Below are positions 10,533-22,178 of a DNA stretch of 64,000 nucleotides, one piece after another (positions within the stretch are counted from its first letter, which is position 1; each line of letters begins with the position of its first letter). The position numbers and the translations under genes were made by a program. The notes under the pieces were generated by a model. The model ran no database searches and was not told the origin of the DNA. It saw nothing but the letters and a program-made list of their open reading frames with translations. The stretch spans positions 248,001 through 312,000 of the forward strand of contig QNQO01000685.1 in the NCBI GenBank assembly GCA_003290165.1, given 5' to 3'. This DNA is from Berberis thunbergii (taxonomy: Eukaryota; Streptophyta; Magnoliopsida; Ranunculales; Berberidaceae).

Positions 10533-12102
10533 ATGAGGATATGGAATCAAATCCAAACCCAACCCAAAATGGGTTGAGCACATCATTTTGGGTCCAACCC
10601 AACACAAAAAAGCCTATTGAATTTCGTGGTGCAGGACAGTCTCCAAATCCACACTTGTTTGCCTTCTCCATCTACTCCAACTCTTCTTCTTCTGTAGCAG
10701 CAAAGCTAACCTCATTTGCAGTAGAACCCTCATTTGTCAAGATAATTGGTATCTCTTCCTCTCTATTGCTCTTCGTTTCTTGTAACTATGTTGTTTGTTC
10801 AACTGTTATTGATTACATTTGGCATCTTATAGAAGAAGTATAATGTTTCAATTTTGTCAAAATATTCCGAGTTTGTTCTCTGTTATTCAATTTATTTTTA
10901 ACCATACATAAATAGGTGTTTTTTTTTTGTTAATTAATCACTTCTATGAAGTGGGGATTGGTTGAATTGTTCACAAACTGAGAGTTCAGCTTTAAAGACA
11001 ACCGAAAGTTATGGCATGGATTGGGTTGCTTTGGTTTGTTTTGTGAATGTGATAAGAGAATGGTGGATATGTTTATGCAGTAATAAAAAAAGAGGTAGAA
11101 GAAAATGGAGAATTAGCGTATCCCATTTAGCATATTCTATGCATGAATTTTTTTTTATTTTTTTTATCAACAAAGCACTCAGCTATATAATGATTGCAAA
11201 AGAAGGAGAATAAATGTTAACAAGAAGCTCAAAGACCAAAGAGAAAAAACATTACGAATGGATTTAGGAAGAAAATTTGAGAAAGATCTGATATCATAAA
11301 ATGATATTAGCCCATATGCAAAGAGCTTCTGGAATGGGGTTTGTCCGCGTGCTCCAGCTTTTTGCCTATTGGATGTTCATGCCCTGGTTCATATTGCAGA
11401 TGGTGTTGATTTATAATTTATTGCCGAAGAAGATGCAATTGTTCCTCTCTTTCCACAGAACCCGAAAAACAATGAAAAAACTAGGAAACCAGGTTTTGCA
11501 ACAAGGGCGATGTGGCACGATGTTGAAAGAATGATGAAATCTCCAAATGTTTATGTATATCTTGAGGTTGTAAAAAACCTCCTCTAAGGTTCTGTCAATG
11601 CCACATCATCCTGATTGCATAATCTGGTTGCAAAACCCAATTCCCTAGCTTCGCTCAAAAAACAATAATGGGAGCGCGTGAGAGAGGGTAGTTCATAGTT
11701 GATCATGGATAAGCCTAGAGAAGTAGTTACAAAGAAAGCAGGTGACCATAATCCCCTTTTATGGGGTTTCTATGTTTCGTTGTCTTAAGAGTGTAGAATG
11801 TTAAAGTGATGTACCAACCAAAATGTTAACCTCACAAGCAAAAGAGATCATGCCGAATTAATTATGGCATACATGATAAACGTTTAATCAATCAGTCTGC
11901 CAGAATTCCTGACTTTTTTTAAGGTTCAGTTACATATTTACATTGGAGATCTGATATTCTGTAATGACAACCTGAACAAAACAAACACTATTTGAACAAA
12001 ATTTGAAATCTTCAACACCTCATAAAAAAATAAAAATAAATAAAACCTCATTGCAACTATTCTCCCCTAACTCCTCCAAAAACTCGAGGGTCAGATGCCA
12101 AG
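10533..12102. other. Long region with no supported gene
   Basis: Several small open frames (for example 10541-10843, 100 codons, and 11301-11534, 77 codons) have no recognisable domain. The first 150 bp after the MITE reads like transcript-leader sequence (pyrimidine-rich CTTCTTCTTCTGTAGCAG), but no exon chain can be built. I see no transposon ends. Confidence 0.3.
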
Positions 12103-12424
12103 CTCTTCATTAGAGGTGGGCTCGGTCCGGATCGGTTCCAAATTTGAAGGAACCTGACTCGAACCGTTTACATTTTAACCGATCTGGTCCGGTCCGGATC
12201 TCTTCATTTTGATAATTGGAACCGAACCTAACTCGAACCGTTCTAAACGGTTCGGTTCCCCGGTTCCAAACGGTTCCAAACATATTCATTCACAGATCAT
12301 ACAAAAAAAATTCATCCTGTCATATTCATTTCATACAGATCCATAAGAGATTTACAGAAAAAATAAATTTAAAAAAAAAACCAACATTAATTTACAGAAA
12401 CGAGGAGCTTTGCATATTAAGTTA

Positions 12425-12706
12425 TCAATATCCATTGTTGGGAAACCAGATTGGGTTCTCATTCCTCTAAGAAGATTCTTTGCCGCTTCTTTCTCCTGGA
12501 TCATGCAAAACATGGACAGGATGATAATTGTTGAAATGTATCATTTGTAAAGAATTTTGTATTTGCATATAAAACCTGGATAAAGAGAGGTGAGAAAAAC
12601 TTACTGGACCCTTGTAATCAAGGAGCCTGGTACAGTAAATCTCTGCTTCCTCGAACCTTTTCTTGGCTTTGCAGTGTGTAGCAAGAAAGAGTAGAGCTTC
12701 TACCAT
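12425..12706 (-). pseudogene. APC8: Captured fragment of APC8/CDC23 (two exons and their intron)
   Basis: APC8 (CDC23) is a tetratricopeptide-repeat scaffold subunit of the anaphase-promoting complex. On the minus strand an exon piece reads MVEALLFLATHCKAKKRFEE then AEIYCTRLLDYKGP (12706-12605) and ends at a good donor, GTAAGT. The 109-bp intron (12604-12496) ends ATCCAG. The next exon piece reads EKEAAKNLLRGMRTQSGFP and then TMDID (from 12495). The joined sequence matches a C-terminal TPR of plant APC8. Only about 55 residues are present, and the fragment lies wholly inside the hAT element. Retention of the intron shows capture from genomic DNA, not from a transcript. Confidence 0.75.
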
Positions 12707-13319
12707 GTTCTCTGTTCTACCAGCTCTTTGCCATCGCTAAACGACCTGGGACTGCTCTCGCATCTTTCTTGACTCACTCCATAGACCCCTATTGGTGAAC
12801 CAATATAAAACAGGGTATGCTCGCACCCTTCTTGACTTATTTGCCAATCCCACCAGATGCTCTTCTTTCCTTGTTTGACATTGTGAAAATCTTTGAACCA
12901 CTTTGCTTGTTCTCTGAAGTGAGATCATTTTTCACATGATGGCACCCTCACACACCCAAATTTCAAAAATATCTTGAACACCTTCCAGGCTTCCACTGCA
13001 AACATGACAGTAAGCAGCACTAAGTTGTCCCCTTGTATAAATTCTTCTAAGTCCTAAAGACACTTGATGATAATCCATTGAGAAAAGCAGAAGGATGCAG
13101 TGGGGTTTGAGATCGATCAACATCCAGCAAATCCCTTTGGTGGCCTTTGAGATCGAACCCAGATCTGGGTTTGCTTCGCCTGAGATGAACTGAAATGGGG
13201 TTGTGAAGAAGACGAAGATGAGGAGAAGAGAAGGTGAGATTGTGATTGAGAGACCCATCACTGCCAAGGTCTTCCCTCTCAAGTTCCCTGCTTTCAATCT
13301 TTCCTTGCTTAGGGTTTTG

Positions 13320-13700
13320 CTGCTTCGACAGAGAGGATAGGGGTATAGGGCTTCTTCGACAGAGAGGATAGGCAGAGAGACTGAGAGTTTTGCTTTGCTT
13401 TGCTGATGCTTTGCTTCTTCTTCTCTGCTTTGCTTCTTCGCTGATCTCGCTAATGCTTTGCTTCTTCGACAGAGAAAAGAGTTTTGCTTCTTCGACAGCT
13501 GCTGCTTCTTCGACACTGCTGATCTCCTTCCCCTTGGCAGAGGACTAGAGGAGAGGAGAGGAGAGGATCTCCTTCCCCATGTTGCAAGCCTTGATAGAAG
13601 AGAGGAGAGGACTAGAGGAGAGGAGAGGAGAGGATCTCCTTCCCCTTCTCGAGACAGAGACAGAGAGGAGAGGCAGAGAGACTGAGAGAGGAGAGTTTAC
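13320..13700. repeat. Purine/pyrimidine-asymmetric low-complexity repeat
   Basis: Repeated CTTCTTCGACAGAGAG and GAGAGGAGAGGATCTCCTTC blocks, the latter at least twice (about 13551-13580 and 13617-13645). It lies inside the hAT element and accounts for the open frames seen here on both strands. Confidence 0.7.
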
Positions 13701-13957
13701 AATTTAGGTTTAGGGTTTTTTGGTTTAGGTTTTGGATTTTATACTAAATACGATTTGGAACGGTCCGGACGGGTCCAACCCGGACCGTGTTTTTTTTAAA
13801 AATAGAAACCGGGACCGGACCGTTTTATAACGGATCCGGACCGATCCGAACCGTATCTAAAAATACAAAATTAAAATCCGGACCGTTTAGAGCAAAACGG
13901 TCCGGTCCGATTTAAACCCGCGGATCCTCAACCCGTTTGCCCACCCCTACTCTTCAT

Positions 13958-14832
13958 AGACCACCAAAGAGATCTCCCAACAGAATCGGCTTCGGCTGAC
14001 CATAAGTTGGCTTGATTTTCTTGGATTAGGACTGTTGAACTATATTGAGTTTTCAAACTATGTTATGCATGTTATTGGATCCATTGTTTTCTATAAATGA
14101 ACAACTTGATAGTTACAGGAAATTTGTCTTGTGAATTTCTACTTGTATTTTAGCCACCACTGTATAACTTTAAAGTGGTCCCTGGAATCTCGGTCCCGGG
14201 ATCTCCAAAGGGTAGCACCGCAGCAGTACATCCCTATTTAATAATGGCACCACCAGCACATGTGTTAGCATCAGACATGGATACAAGGTGTCGGACGCTA
14301 AAATCCCCCCATTAATTTGGAGGCACGCCTATACATTAGGTTTTCAGCTATAAACTTTATTAGTCATTTTTTCTTGTATAATGAATATTAAATAGCCATG
14401 ATAAACTCAGACATCAGAATACTTATAAAGAATTGAAACCTTCGAAAAAAATGTGTAAAAAAAATAAGTTGATGTGCTAAATGGAGCGTCCAATTCGTGT
14501 CCGATTGTTGGAATGTTTAATTCCTTTGATTTTCTAAGCACGGAGTTTTTTTTTTTTTTTCACCATTTCTTAGTGTTCAGCTCTGAGCCCTTCCAGTTAG
14601 CTACTGGAAAGTGCTATTTTTTCAATCCAAACCTTGCCAAGACAGATTCTCTGATACATTTTGCATTGCAATGTTTAATTCTGCTTCTTCTGAAGTTCAG
14701 AAAAACACTGATCAAGAACCAAGGGAATGGAATAACTGTTGCTGTAAAAAACAATGCCTTACATTGTATTTCACATCTATGACAGATTATCTTGGGTGGA
14801 ATTAAACAAAAGAAGAAGGAGAAAGCATTATT
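13958..14832. other. Upstream region of the plastid-protein gene
   Basis: No other gene is recognised. A T14 run lies near 14547. The leader of the gene at 14833 probably begins within the last few hundred bases, but I cannot fix a TATA box or start site. Confidence 0.3.
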
Positions 14833-16064
14833 ATGGCGGCTGCTTCACTGTCTCTGAGCACTCTATGTCCAATCCATAGTAAAAGAAATTGCAACTTACG
14901 TAAATGTGGATTAACTTCTGATGTGCAATGTAAAAGGTCATATCCATCTGTTGAATTAAAGAGAAACCGAAGAGATGTAAGGAGCTCACCAAGAAAGTTT
15001 ACGATATTTGCTGTGACAGAAGGTTCAGCAAAGTCTAGTAAATCAGAAGAAAAAATACCATCATGGGCCAAGCCAGATTCTGACCAGCCGCCTCCTTGGG
15101 CTCGTAATGAGAGCACAGAGTCATCGCTACAAAGCTTGGAAATTCCATTCTATGTATACTTGCTTGCCTCAGCCATCACTGCAATAGCCGCGGTACTTTT
15201 TCTGCCCTTATTATGTATGTTTCATCATTGAAGTTGCAAGTATCTTTTATCATTACAATTTCTCCCTTGCAGATAGGTTCCATGTTCGAGTATGCAAACC
15301 AGAATCCTGTTTTTGGAGTATTGAACCCTGACAGCATCTTTTATACACCAGTGCTCGGATTCTTTGCCTTTACTGGAGTTCCAACTTCGGTGAGTTCCTT
15401 CTGCACTCTACATTCGTTTTCTAACCCGGTTATGCCATTCACATTTAGGAGCACCAATCAGCAATTCCTACATTTCAACTACAAATTCTATTGAGTTTTG
15501 CTCATCATGGGATCTCAATGAAATATACAATGAGAATTTTAATGACATTGCACTGACCTTCTAACCAAAGAATTACACAAATCTGGTTATTTAATCTTCT
15601 TAGAGGATCTCCAATGGGAGACCCAAAAGTCATTTTTTTGGGTGAGTTGGTGGTTTACTGGAATCGCTCCAATCCAAGACGTTGTGTTGTTCCCAGTTTA
15701 AAAAACTCAATCACGCAAAAAGATTTAAAATGTGCTTTGTCGCCTATATGTAAGACTTGACAATAAGATTATTGAGTCATGCGCTCACTCAACAATCTTT
15801 TCATCTAGTCAACAAGACCCTAAAATTTTCAGAAAACATGGGAGAAGATGGCGTTCCCAGTGGACATATTCTTTGTCAGTCAATTATTCTTAGTTCTTTT
15901 TGGAGTTGTTGGTAGCTCTTCTATTTAGTTTTGGTGTGAGATTTACCATTGCTTCTAGCTCTCCAGTTGATAATTGGATTCGACAGGCATTCCTGTGGTA
16001 CAAATCTGTTCAAGCTGCTAACAAGGAAGCGGAAGAGCAAGATAGGCGAGATGGCTTTCTTTAG
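14833..16064 (+). CDS. Small probable chloroplast membrane protein, three exons
   Basis: Exons 14833-15192, 15273-15389 and 15987-16064 join in frame to 184 aa. All introns are GT-AG (donors GCG|gtactt and TCG|gtgagt; acceptors ttgcag|ATAGG and cgacag|GCATT). The first ~55 residues are rich in Ser, Arg and Lys with almost no acidic residues, as in a chloroplast transit peptide. A linker with SWAKPDSDQPPPWAR follows, then two hydrophobic segments (about residues 103-125 and 138-160) and a charged C-terminus YKSVQAANKEAEEQDRRDGFL. I recognise the pattern as a conserved uncharacterised plant protein, not a family with a known role. Thylakoid or envelope location is inference. The frame is intact, in contrast to its surroundings. 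If intron 1 is retained, the protein ends after 132 residues. Confidence 0.8.
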
Positions 16065-16560
16065 TATCAAACTCAAGTATAGTCAATGTGCAAACACGCT
16101 TTAATGTCCCAGTAGGGTTTATATGTATATCGATTTTCAGCCTCTTTCAATTACAATTTTGTTTGTTGATGTTATATATTTGATTGGTGAAAGCCCCCAA
16201 AAAACAAATAATATTTAGAGTCTTCATGGTCGTCTTAATGCTCCCTGGCTCTGTATAAAAATCCACCAAACTAAAATAAAGCTTTCATGTCTAGGCTGCT
16301 TTTGGTTTCTGAATCTCTCAAAGGTACATTCCCTAAGCTAGGAGCTAGAGGCTTGCCTGAAATACAATTGCCAATGGTGTATTTAGTTGCATAAACTCAT
16401 AGTTTCCATAGGGGATGTTGCCACCAATGAACTAATGAACTCGAAGCGTTATGGCAAACAACAATAAGTCCACAAACTTCCTAATTGAAATAATAATAAT
16501 AATCGAACAATCACTCAATCACAGCTGTACATGTGGCATGGACTAATCCTAATATGTAAA
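16065..16560. other. Downstream region of the plastid-protein gene
   Basis: Probably holds the 3'UTR (AT-rich, several possible polyadenylation signals). Nothing else is recognised. Confidence 0.3.
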
Positions 16561-17052
16561 AGGCTTCAACGCAGTCCCAAGGAAACCTATGCACAAGACT
16601 ACTGTTCAACCCGTAAGTTAGGCGCCTAGGCCCAAGACATGTCAGCCACAGATGCACGGGGCTTAGGGCTTTGACTGGGATAATAAGGCCTGAACGACGA
16701 ATCTCAGAGTTGTCACAGTCCCAAGATCCACTCGTACGAAATCAGCTCTAGTCCAATCAAGCATTGGGTCCTAAATAGAACCAAGTGCCGAAGAACTCAA
16801 TCATGCACTCGTAAGATCTTATGTGTGATCTCCTCCCTCCATCACACCTTTGATTGCAGGACAGTTGGGGAGGGAGCACTCGCTATAAGAGTCAGTGAAA
16901 GGAGGAAGAAACGTAGCATACACACTATATTTTACATACATTCTTCACTGTTTCTGGATCCGCTATCTGACTTAAGCATCGGAGTGACTTCGACCACTAC
17001 AACGATGGCTCTGGGCTTAATCGTTGTTCTTTTTGTAGGTTGGATCTCATAA
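16560..17052 (+). repeat. Tat-type gypsy LTR remnant (3' half)
   Basis: The sequence CTCGCTATAAGAGTCAGTG (promoter-like), GTAGCATACACACTATATT, then TCTGACTTAAGCATCGGAGTG and TTTTTGTAGGTTGGATCTCAT is the characteristic R-U5 part of plant Tat-lineage LTRs. A shorter version (TTGACTTAAGCATTGGAGTACC) is at 34000. The left boundary is a guess. No internal region is attached. Confidence 0.5.
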
Positions 17053-17254
17053 GGATCAACGAGAATAAATTTGAATGCATCAGTTTAGCGTCATCCAGGG
17101 GGAAGACGACCATAAGTTTTTCCTAAAACGAACATACAAAGTTCTTTCTAAGCTGAACAAAGTATCGAGAAATGGTCACCAGCACCAGATCTTGAGCATT
17201 TAACAATGTTGATATTCACGTACTTTATGCCTACATTACCTTATAATTTATATT

Positions 17255-18973
17255 TGTTAGTGTTTTGAATATTATATTTTATTCTAATTATTTAATTTTC
17301 GTGTTGGAGCTCAAAAGGTGAAATTGAATAAATGCACACTTTAGAGAATTATTATTTGACATGTTCGAATGCGATACAAACTGACGGGTGAAAATGGAAG
17401 TCGCCATGAAAATCGCATGCCAAAACCCAACTCAACCAACCGCAAATCCACTTTTTTTTTCTTAACCTTAGCCCAAGCGCAACCAAAATCCCTATTTATT
17501 GTCTTCTCCTCTCCATCGTCAATTTCCTCTCCCTTTCTGGGGCCCCTATGTTCTCCTATCTTGTTCCTCCTCCCATCACAGCTAACCAACTCACAACCCC
17601 TCCTTTTCATCTCGATCCCTTTTTCATCCCCTCTTGGCAGAGACACGGAGAGCTTCATCTCTCGCCATCAAACAATCCACCCTTTTCTTCCTCTCGCCTG
17701 CAACTCACCATCTCGACTTCCATCTTTCCCTAACAGACATCACAGCTCATCCCCATCATCACACCATAACCACAGAGACCTCGCCATCTTGCCTCTCTTC
17801 TGCAGCCACAGAAGTAGCCACACACACAGATCAAATACCTCATATTTCTCTCATCATCACCTCAAATCTGTCTCATGCAAGGAGAGAACCATCTCGCCCT
17901 CCCTCTCCCTTACTCCATTGCATACAACCACCATCTTCCCATTCACTTCTTCTTTTCATCGTCACGATCCTCTCTTCATCTCCCACTTCATCAACATCTC
18001 AACGAATAGAATAGCCACCACAAACCAATATCTCCCGGTTCTCTTATTCACCTTGTCATTTGCAACCACCTTATTGCCACAATTTCACACCACAGACCAG
18101 TCACCTTCCTTCTCTCTCTATATCTCACTATACTCGACCTTCCCCCTCATTTGTTTCACTATCTCGCACGCATAGGTTCCATCGCACAACAACGAAACAG
18201 AGAAAGAGACGAAGAAGCAACAGGGAAGAAAATGAAGGAGCAAAACGAGGGAAGACTTTTTAAAGTCTTTAATCTGCTATTTGCACCCTGACATCTATTT
18301 TGTACCACCACATAGTATCTACACTCATGTTCATGAGGAGCTGTGGATTTCGCATATGTTGCCGCAACCACCACCAAAATTATCTTATAAGTCCCCTGCT
18401 AAGGCGTAGATGATTTCTCAGGCTTAGTAGAATTTTCTTTTGTTTTTTACTGTTTTTCGATGCATTGTATGGGTCAGCATTGGGTTGATTTGTGAACAAA
18501 CGCATATTACTTTCACCGTGTATGTCATGTATCCATGGTAATTAGAATTATTATATGTTTTTGTTTAAACATATTTTATTCGTATTAGTTAAACTTGTGA
18601 TTAGTTGTGCCTTAAATAGACAATTAATGTGAGAGATTTGCATCTTTGCTAAAATCAATCCACTACACTGCTAAGAGACAATAATTGACATTAGAATAAT
18701 TTTATTAACTTGAGAGATGATTCGAAAGCCTTAGCATCTCTTTGATTCTCAAACTCAATTTTTAATTATTTTTTTTCCATTAGTTTAGAAATTTTGGATT
18801 GTTGTAACCCCCTTTCAAATTGGTTTAAATAGATTGTCATTTTTTATTGTGTTTTCAATCCTTGTGGGATCGACCCGTATTTGTCATTGTCTAATAGTTA
18901 AACAACCATGCACTTGCGGTATAACAATCAGGTCAAATTAGCTTATTAATTTAGGTTAGTAAAATCTGCATTA
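17255..18973 (+). repeat. Athila-like 5' LTR
   Basis: Starts TGTTAGTGTTTTGAATATTAT and ends ATCTGCATTA. It contains TTGTAACCCCC, TTGTGGGATCGACCC and CATGCACTTGCGG near its 3' end, as in the LTR at 8078-9907. It is followed by AGTTTTTGGCGTCATTGC, the decayed form of the TTTTTGGCGCC primer-site context typical of this lineage. The internal part is pyrimidine-rich, which creates a meaningless 268-codon open frame. Confidence 0.65.
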
Positions 18974-20074
18974 AGTTTTTGGCGTCATTGCTAGAGATTG
19001 TAATGGTACAATCGAAATCTAGGGTTTATTTTTATCAATTTAGGGATTATATATTAATTTCTTTGTTTAGGAATAGTGTTAGGAGTCACTTTTTGTATTT
19101 GTTTTATTTGTTAGTAGTAGAGTTTTAATTTTTTGCATTTGTTTTACAAACAATCATACATAGGTATTCATAGGAGTGATCGACATTAACTCAACTTCTA
19201 GTCAGCATTGCAAGTAACCCGAAAAAGGTTTACGTTGGATGTAACTTCTCCCCACCGCATCTGCACGCGATTTCTATTGTGATTACTTTGTGTTTTGGTT
19301 GTTTTAGTTAGTATAGTGGGTAGGTTTGCATTTAAAATATTAAAATAAAATAACCTAAATTAAGGAGATGACTGTAGAGAAAGCCTTTAAGGATCACTTC
19401 TCCCCTTCTACCTTAAAGCTAGTAGTAGTTGTTATGACTATGGCTAAGAAAATAGGTGAAAGTTTTGAATTTGACTCAACCCCTACCTCATGCGAATGTT
19501 TCATCTGAGGTTTGTGTTGCATGTTCGAGTCATAGTCATTCCACAGCTGATTGTGATTTGCAAAATGATTATCATGTATAATTTGCTGAGCAAGTCAATT
19601 CCTTTAATGGTATTTGGCGACCTGGTAATAATCCACAGTCCAACTATTACAACTCAGGTTTCGCCAAACATCCATATCTCTCCTGAGTTCATGGCCACAC
19701 CAAGGAGACATGTTTTATCCCAGATTCCTCAAGCCCCTCGCCCTGTTATGCCTCAATTTAACTAAGCTCCTCCATCCAACACATTCAATTTAGATAAAAT
19801 GGTTAACTGTTTTAAGAAATGCACAAAATGAATGCTTGTACTGATTCTCAGGCTATATTAGAGTTAAAAACCACGACTCAACACCAATCTCAAGCCATCA
19901 ATAAACTTGAGATAGTTGTGATTCAGATTGCTTAGACACTCTCTGAGAGAGAATTGGGAAGATTTCATAGTCACCCTGTTCCAAATCAAAGGGCCAATTC
20001 ATAATTGGTAGCACATCTGAGCCCGAGTCAGAGGATGCTTTTGTAGTTAATGAGATTGAAACTACTTTGTTTCC
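18974..20074 (+). pseudogene. Athila-like element: leader and degenerate gag C-terminal region
   Basis: After the primer site the sequence decays through a leader into gag. At 19530-19740 the frame reads HSTADC (zinc-knuckle remnant), AEQVNSFNGIWRPGNNPQSN and YYNSGFAKHPYLS. At 19855-19990 it reads AILELKTTTQ, QSQAINKLEIVVIQIA and TLSERELGRF. These are standard landmarks of Athila-type gag just after the zinc knuckle. There are at least five stops. The capsid part and all of pol are missing. A second element is inserted at 20075. Confidence 0.65.
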
Positions 20075-20589
20075 TGAGGCATGAAGGTTTCTAGGGTTCC
20101 TAATTTGGGTTTCTAAAATTTCTAATTTGGGTTTCTAGGGTTCCTAATTTGCTCTCAAAGTTATTTACTAAATAACTTTGAATACTCTTTTAGTTTCCTT
20201 TTAGGATTAGGCATTATTTTCTTTAAGAAATAAACTGCTTGTTAATTTTAGTATTTTTTTCCCTTTATAGTAATATTTTAATTATAGTTTAGGAAGTGAT
20301 TATGAACCCAATTTGGGCCAGATTTCTGGCAGTTTTTTTTCTTTTATTACGTATTTTGTTTTAGCATGATTATTGGGGTGTTTCCATTTTTGGTAAAATT
20401 CTAATAATCACGAGTTTTAGCTATAAAACACGGCTTGTGGGCTGATTTTAGAGATACCTTTGATTTGAGTAATTTGATTAAACATTAGAGTTATTTTCTC
20501 TGTGTTTTTGGGTAATCTTCTTGTGTTCTTCTCTGTCAATTATCTGTTGCTATTAGCCTGCAGAATAATCGCTATTCTGCCCGGCGTCA
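20075..20589 (+). repeat. 5' LTR of small gypsy element
   Basis: A 515-bp LTR, TGAGGCATGAAGG...CCCGGCGTCA, nearly identical over its length to 21678-22178. It is followed at 20591 by TTGGTATCAGAGC, the initiator-methionine tRNA primer site. It contains tandem TTTCTAGGGTTCCTAATTTGGG units at its start. The 5' copy has one more such unit than the 3' copy. Confidence 0.9.
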
Positions 20590-20613
20590 GTTGGTATCAG
20601 AGCTTCAGCATCT

Positions 20614-21677
20614 TTGTGGGGTGAGATTTCATCAGTTTCTATGGCTGGTGGTCGTGGTCATCGCGGGCAGGTTTCGAACAAGGAAGCCCCAAACCGGGAT
20701 CGTCACGTTAAGAATATGATGATTAAGGATTTACAACGGCAAATTGCAGAGTTAACCCAGCGTTTAATGGCGCAGGATTTCAGTAATCGTGTGATGAAAG
20801 CTCACGATTCTGATTCCAATTTCGAAAACTCATATCACAATCATGCTCAATTATGGGAGTATGGAGAACATGTGTATGACGATAAGGAGCTTGGAGAGCC
20901 TGTGTATGACACTGATGATGATGGAGATGTGTTGTATGGGGATGACCATGAGACTCTGATTGTTCGTAATAGCCTACTGACTCCCAAGGGCGATTCAGGG
21001 GATGATTGATTGAGAACCAATATTTTCCGCACAACATGCACAGTTGCAGATAAAATCTGCAAGATGATCATTGATAGTGGCAGTTGTGAGAATGTAGTGT
21101 CCGAAGAGATTGTCCAGAAATTGCAGTTGAAGACAGATTGTCATCCCAAGCTGTACAAATTGTCGTGGTTGAATAAAGGCAATGAGGTAACAGTAAATAG
21201 GCGATGCCTAGTGTCTTTTTCGATTGATAGGAAATATTTTGAAAATGCTTGGTGTGATGTTGTGTCTATGGATGTTTGTCATATATTGTTAGACAGACCT
21301 TGGTAGTATGATCGCCGTGTTATTTATGATGGGCGGAAAAATGCATATTCCCTTAGCATTAAAGGGAAGCAAATTGTGTTGGCACATCGTCGGGAAGGAA
21401 CCACTCCTACCCCGGCATCCAATAATACTAACTTGCTTTCTAGGTACATGTTTTTAAATAAGATTGAGCGTGGAGACGTGGTCTATGCTCTGCTGTCTTG
21501 TGGGACTAGTACAACAGAAGTGATTTCAGATTTGCCAGCGGAGGTGCAGCCGCTGCTAGCTGAGTTTTCTAACCTGATGCCAGAGGACCTTCCTCCTAGA
21601 CTGCCACCTGAAGCTATTGTGAATTTCGAGAAAGCTATTGTAAACTCGAGGACGAGTTCTTTCCAACCCGGGGTGAC
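20614..21677 (+). pseudogene. Gag N-terminus fused to retroviral-type protease, rest of pol deleted
   Basis: The ORF starts at 20641 (MAGGRGHRGQVSNKEAPNRD). It has a basic N-terminus and a short coiled-coil-like stretch (IKDLQRQIAELTQRLMAQ), then an acidic linker. It then enters the gypsy aspartic protease region with the active-site motif IIDSGSCENVVSE and HILLDRPW. Two nonsense codons interrupt it: TGA at 21007 where Trp is expected and TAG at 21304 where Gln is expected. The last coding part (EVQPLLAEFSNLMPEDLPPR) is the stretch just before reverse transcriptase. The frame then jumps to the short terminal sequence NSRTSSFQPGVTDAG that abuts the 3' LTR. Capsid, zinc knuckle, RT, RNase H and integrase are absent. 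Confidence 0.85.
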
Positions 21678-22178
21678 TGATGCAGGAAGGTTTCTAGGGT
21701 TCCTAAAGTTCCTAATTTGGGTTTCTAGGGTTCCTAATTTGCTCTCAAAGTTATTTACTAAATAACTTTGAGTAATCTTTTAGTTTCCTTTTAGGATTAG
21801 GCATTATTTTCTTCAAGGAATAGACTGCTTGTTAATTTTAGTAGTTTTTTTCCTTTTATAGTAATATTTCAATTATAGTTTAGGAAGTGATTCTGAGTCC
21901 AATTTGGGCCAGATTTCTAGCAGTTTATTTCTTTTATTACGTATTTTGTTTTAGCATGATTATTGAAGTTTTGCTAATTTGGTAAAATTCTAATAATCAC
22001 GAGTTTTAGCTATAAAGCCCGGCTTGTGGGCTGATTTTAGAGATACCTTTGATTTTAGTAATTTGATTAAACATTAGAGTGATTTTTTCTGTGTTTTTGG
22101 GTAATTTTCTTGTGTTCTTCCCTATCAATTATTTGTTGCTATTAGCCTGCAGAATAATCGTTATTCTGCCCGGCGTCA
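21678..22178 (+). repeat. 3' LTR of small gypsy element
   Basis: A 501-bp copy of the LTR at 20075, TGATGCAGGAAGG...CCCGGCGTCA. The bases flanking the whole element (TTTCC on the left, CTTCG on the right) do not form a clean 5-bp target duplication. Confidence 0.9.

Larger units (their letters stand above)
12111..13949. mobile_element. Non-autonomous hAT element carrying a host gene fragment
   Basis: The ends are TAGAGGTGGGCTCGG on the left and GTTTGCCCACCCCTA on the right, an imperfect terminal inverted repeat of the common plant hAT type. It is flanked by a perfect 8-bp duplication, CTCTTCAT, at 12103-12110 and 13950-13957. Just inside each end are many GGTTCGG/GGTCCGG-type subterminal motifs (12120-12285 and 13745-13930). 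The 1.8 kb interior holds no transposase. It holds an antisense APC8 fragment and a long GAGA/CTTCTT-rich stretch (13320-13700) with local tandem repeats (GAGAGGAGAGGATCTCCTTC). Confidence 0.85.

Noticed and set aside
10541..10843. 100-codon ORF next to a MITE
   Set aside because: No recognisable domain or splice partners, and its start overlaps repeat-like GGGTTGG sequence. Not enough to call a gene.
13458..13685. Arg/Glu-rich open frame in GAGAGGAGAGG repeats
   Set aside because: Pure low-complexity repeat inside the hAT element; the antisense frame is equally open.
15602..15660. GATCTCCAATGGGAGACCC in intron 2 of the plastid-protein gene as a MITE
   Set aside because: One end resembles the CATCTCCAAT MITE at 48019, but no matching second end was found before exon 3.
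17369..18175. Open frame of 268 codons, the longest on the + strand in the first 60 kb
   Set aside because: It lies inside an Athila-like LTR. Its residues (Ser, Pro, His, Phe, Leu) simply reflect a pyrimidine-rich strand, other frames are open too, and no domain is visible.
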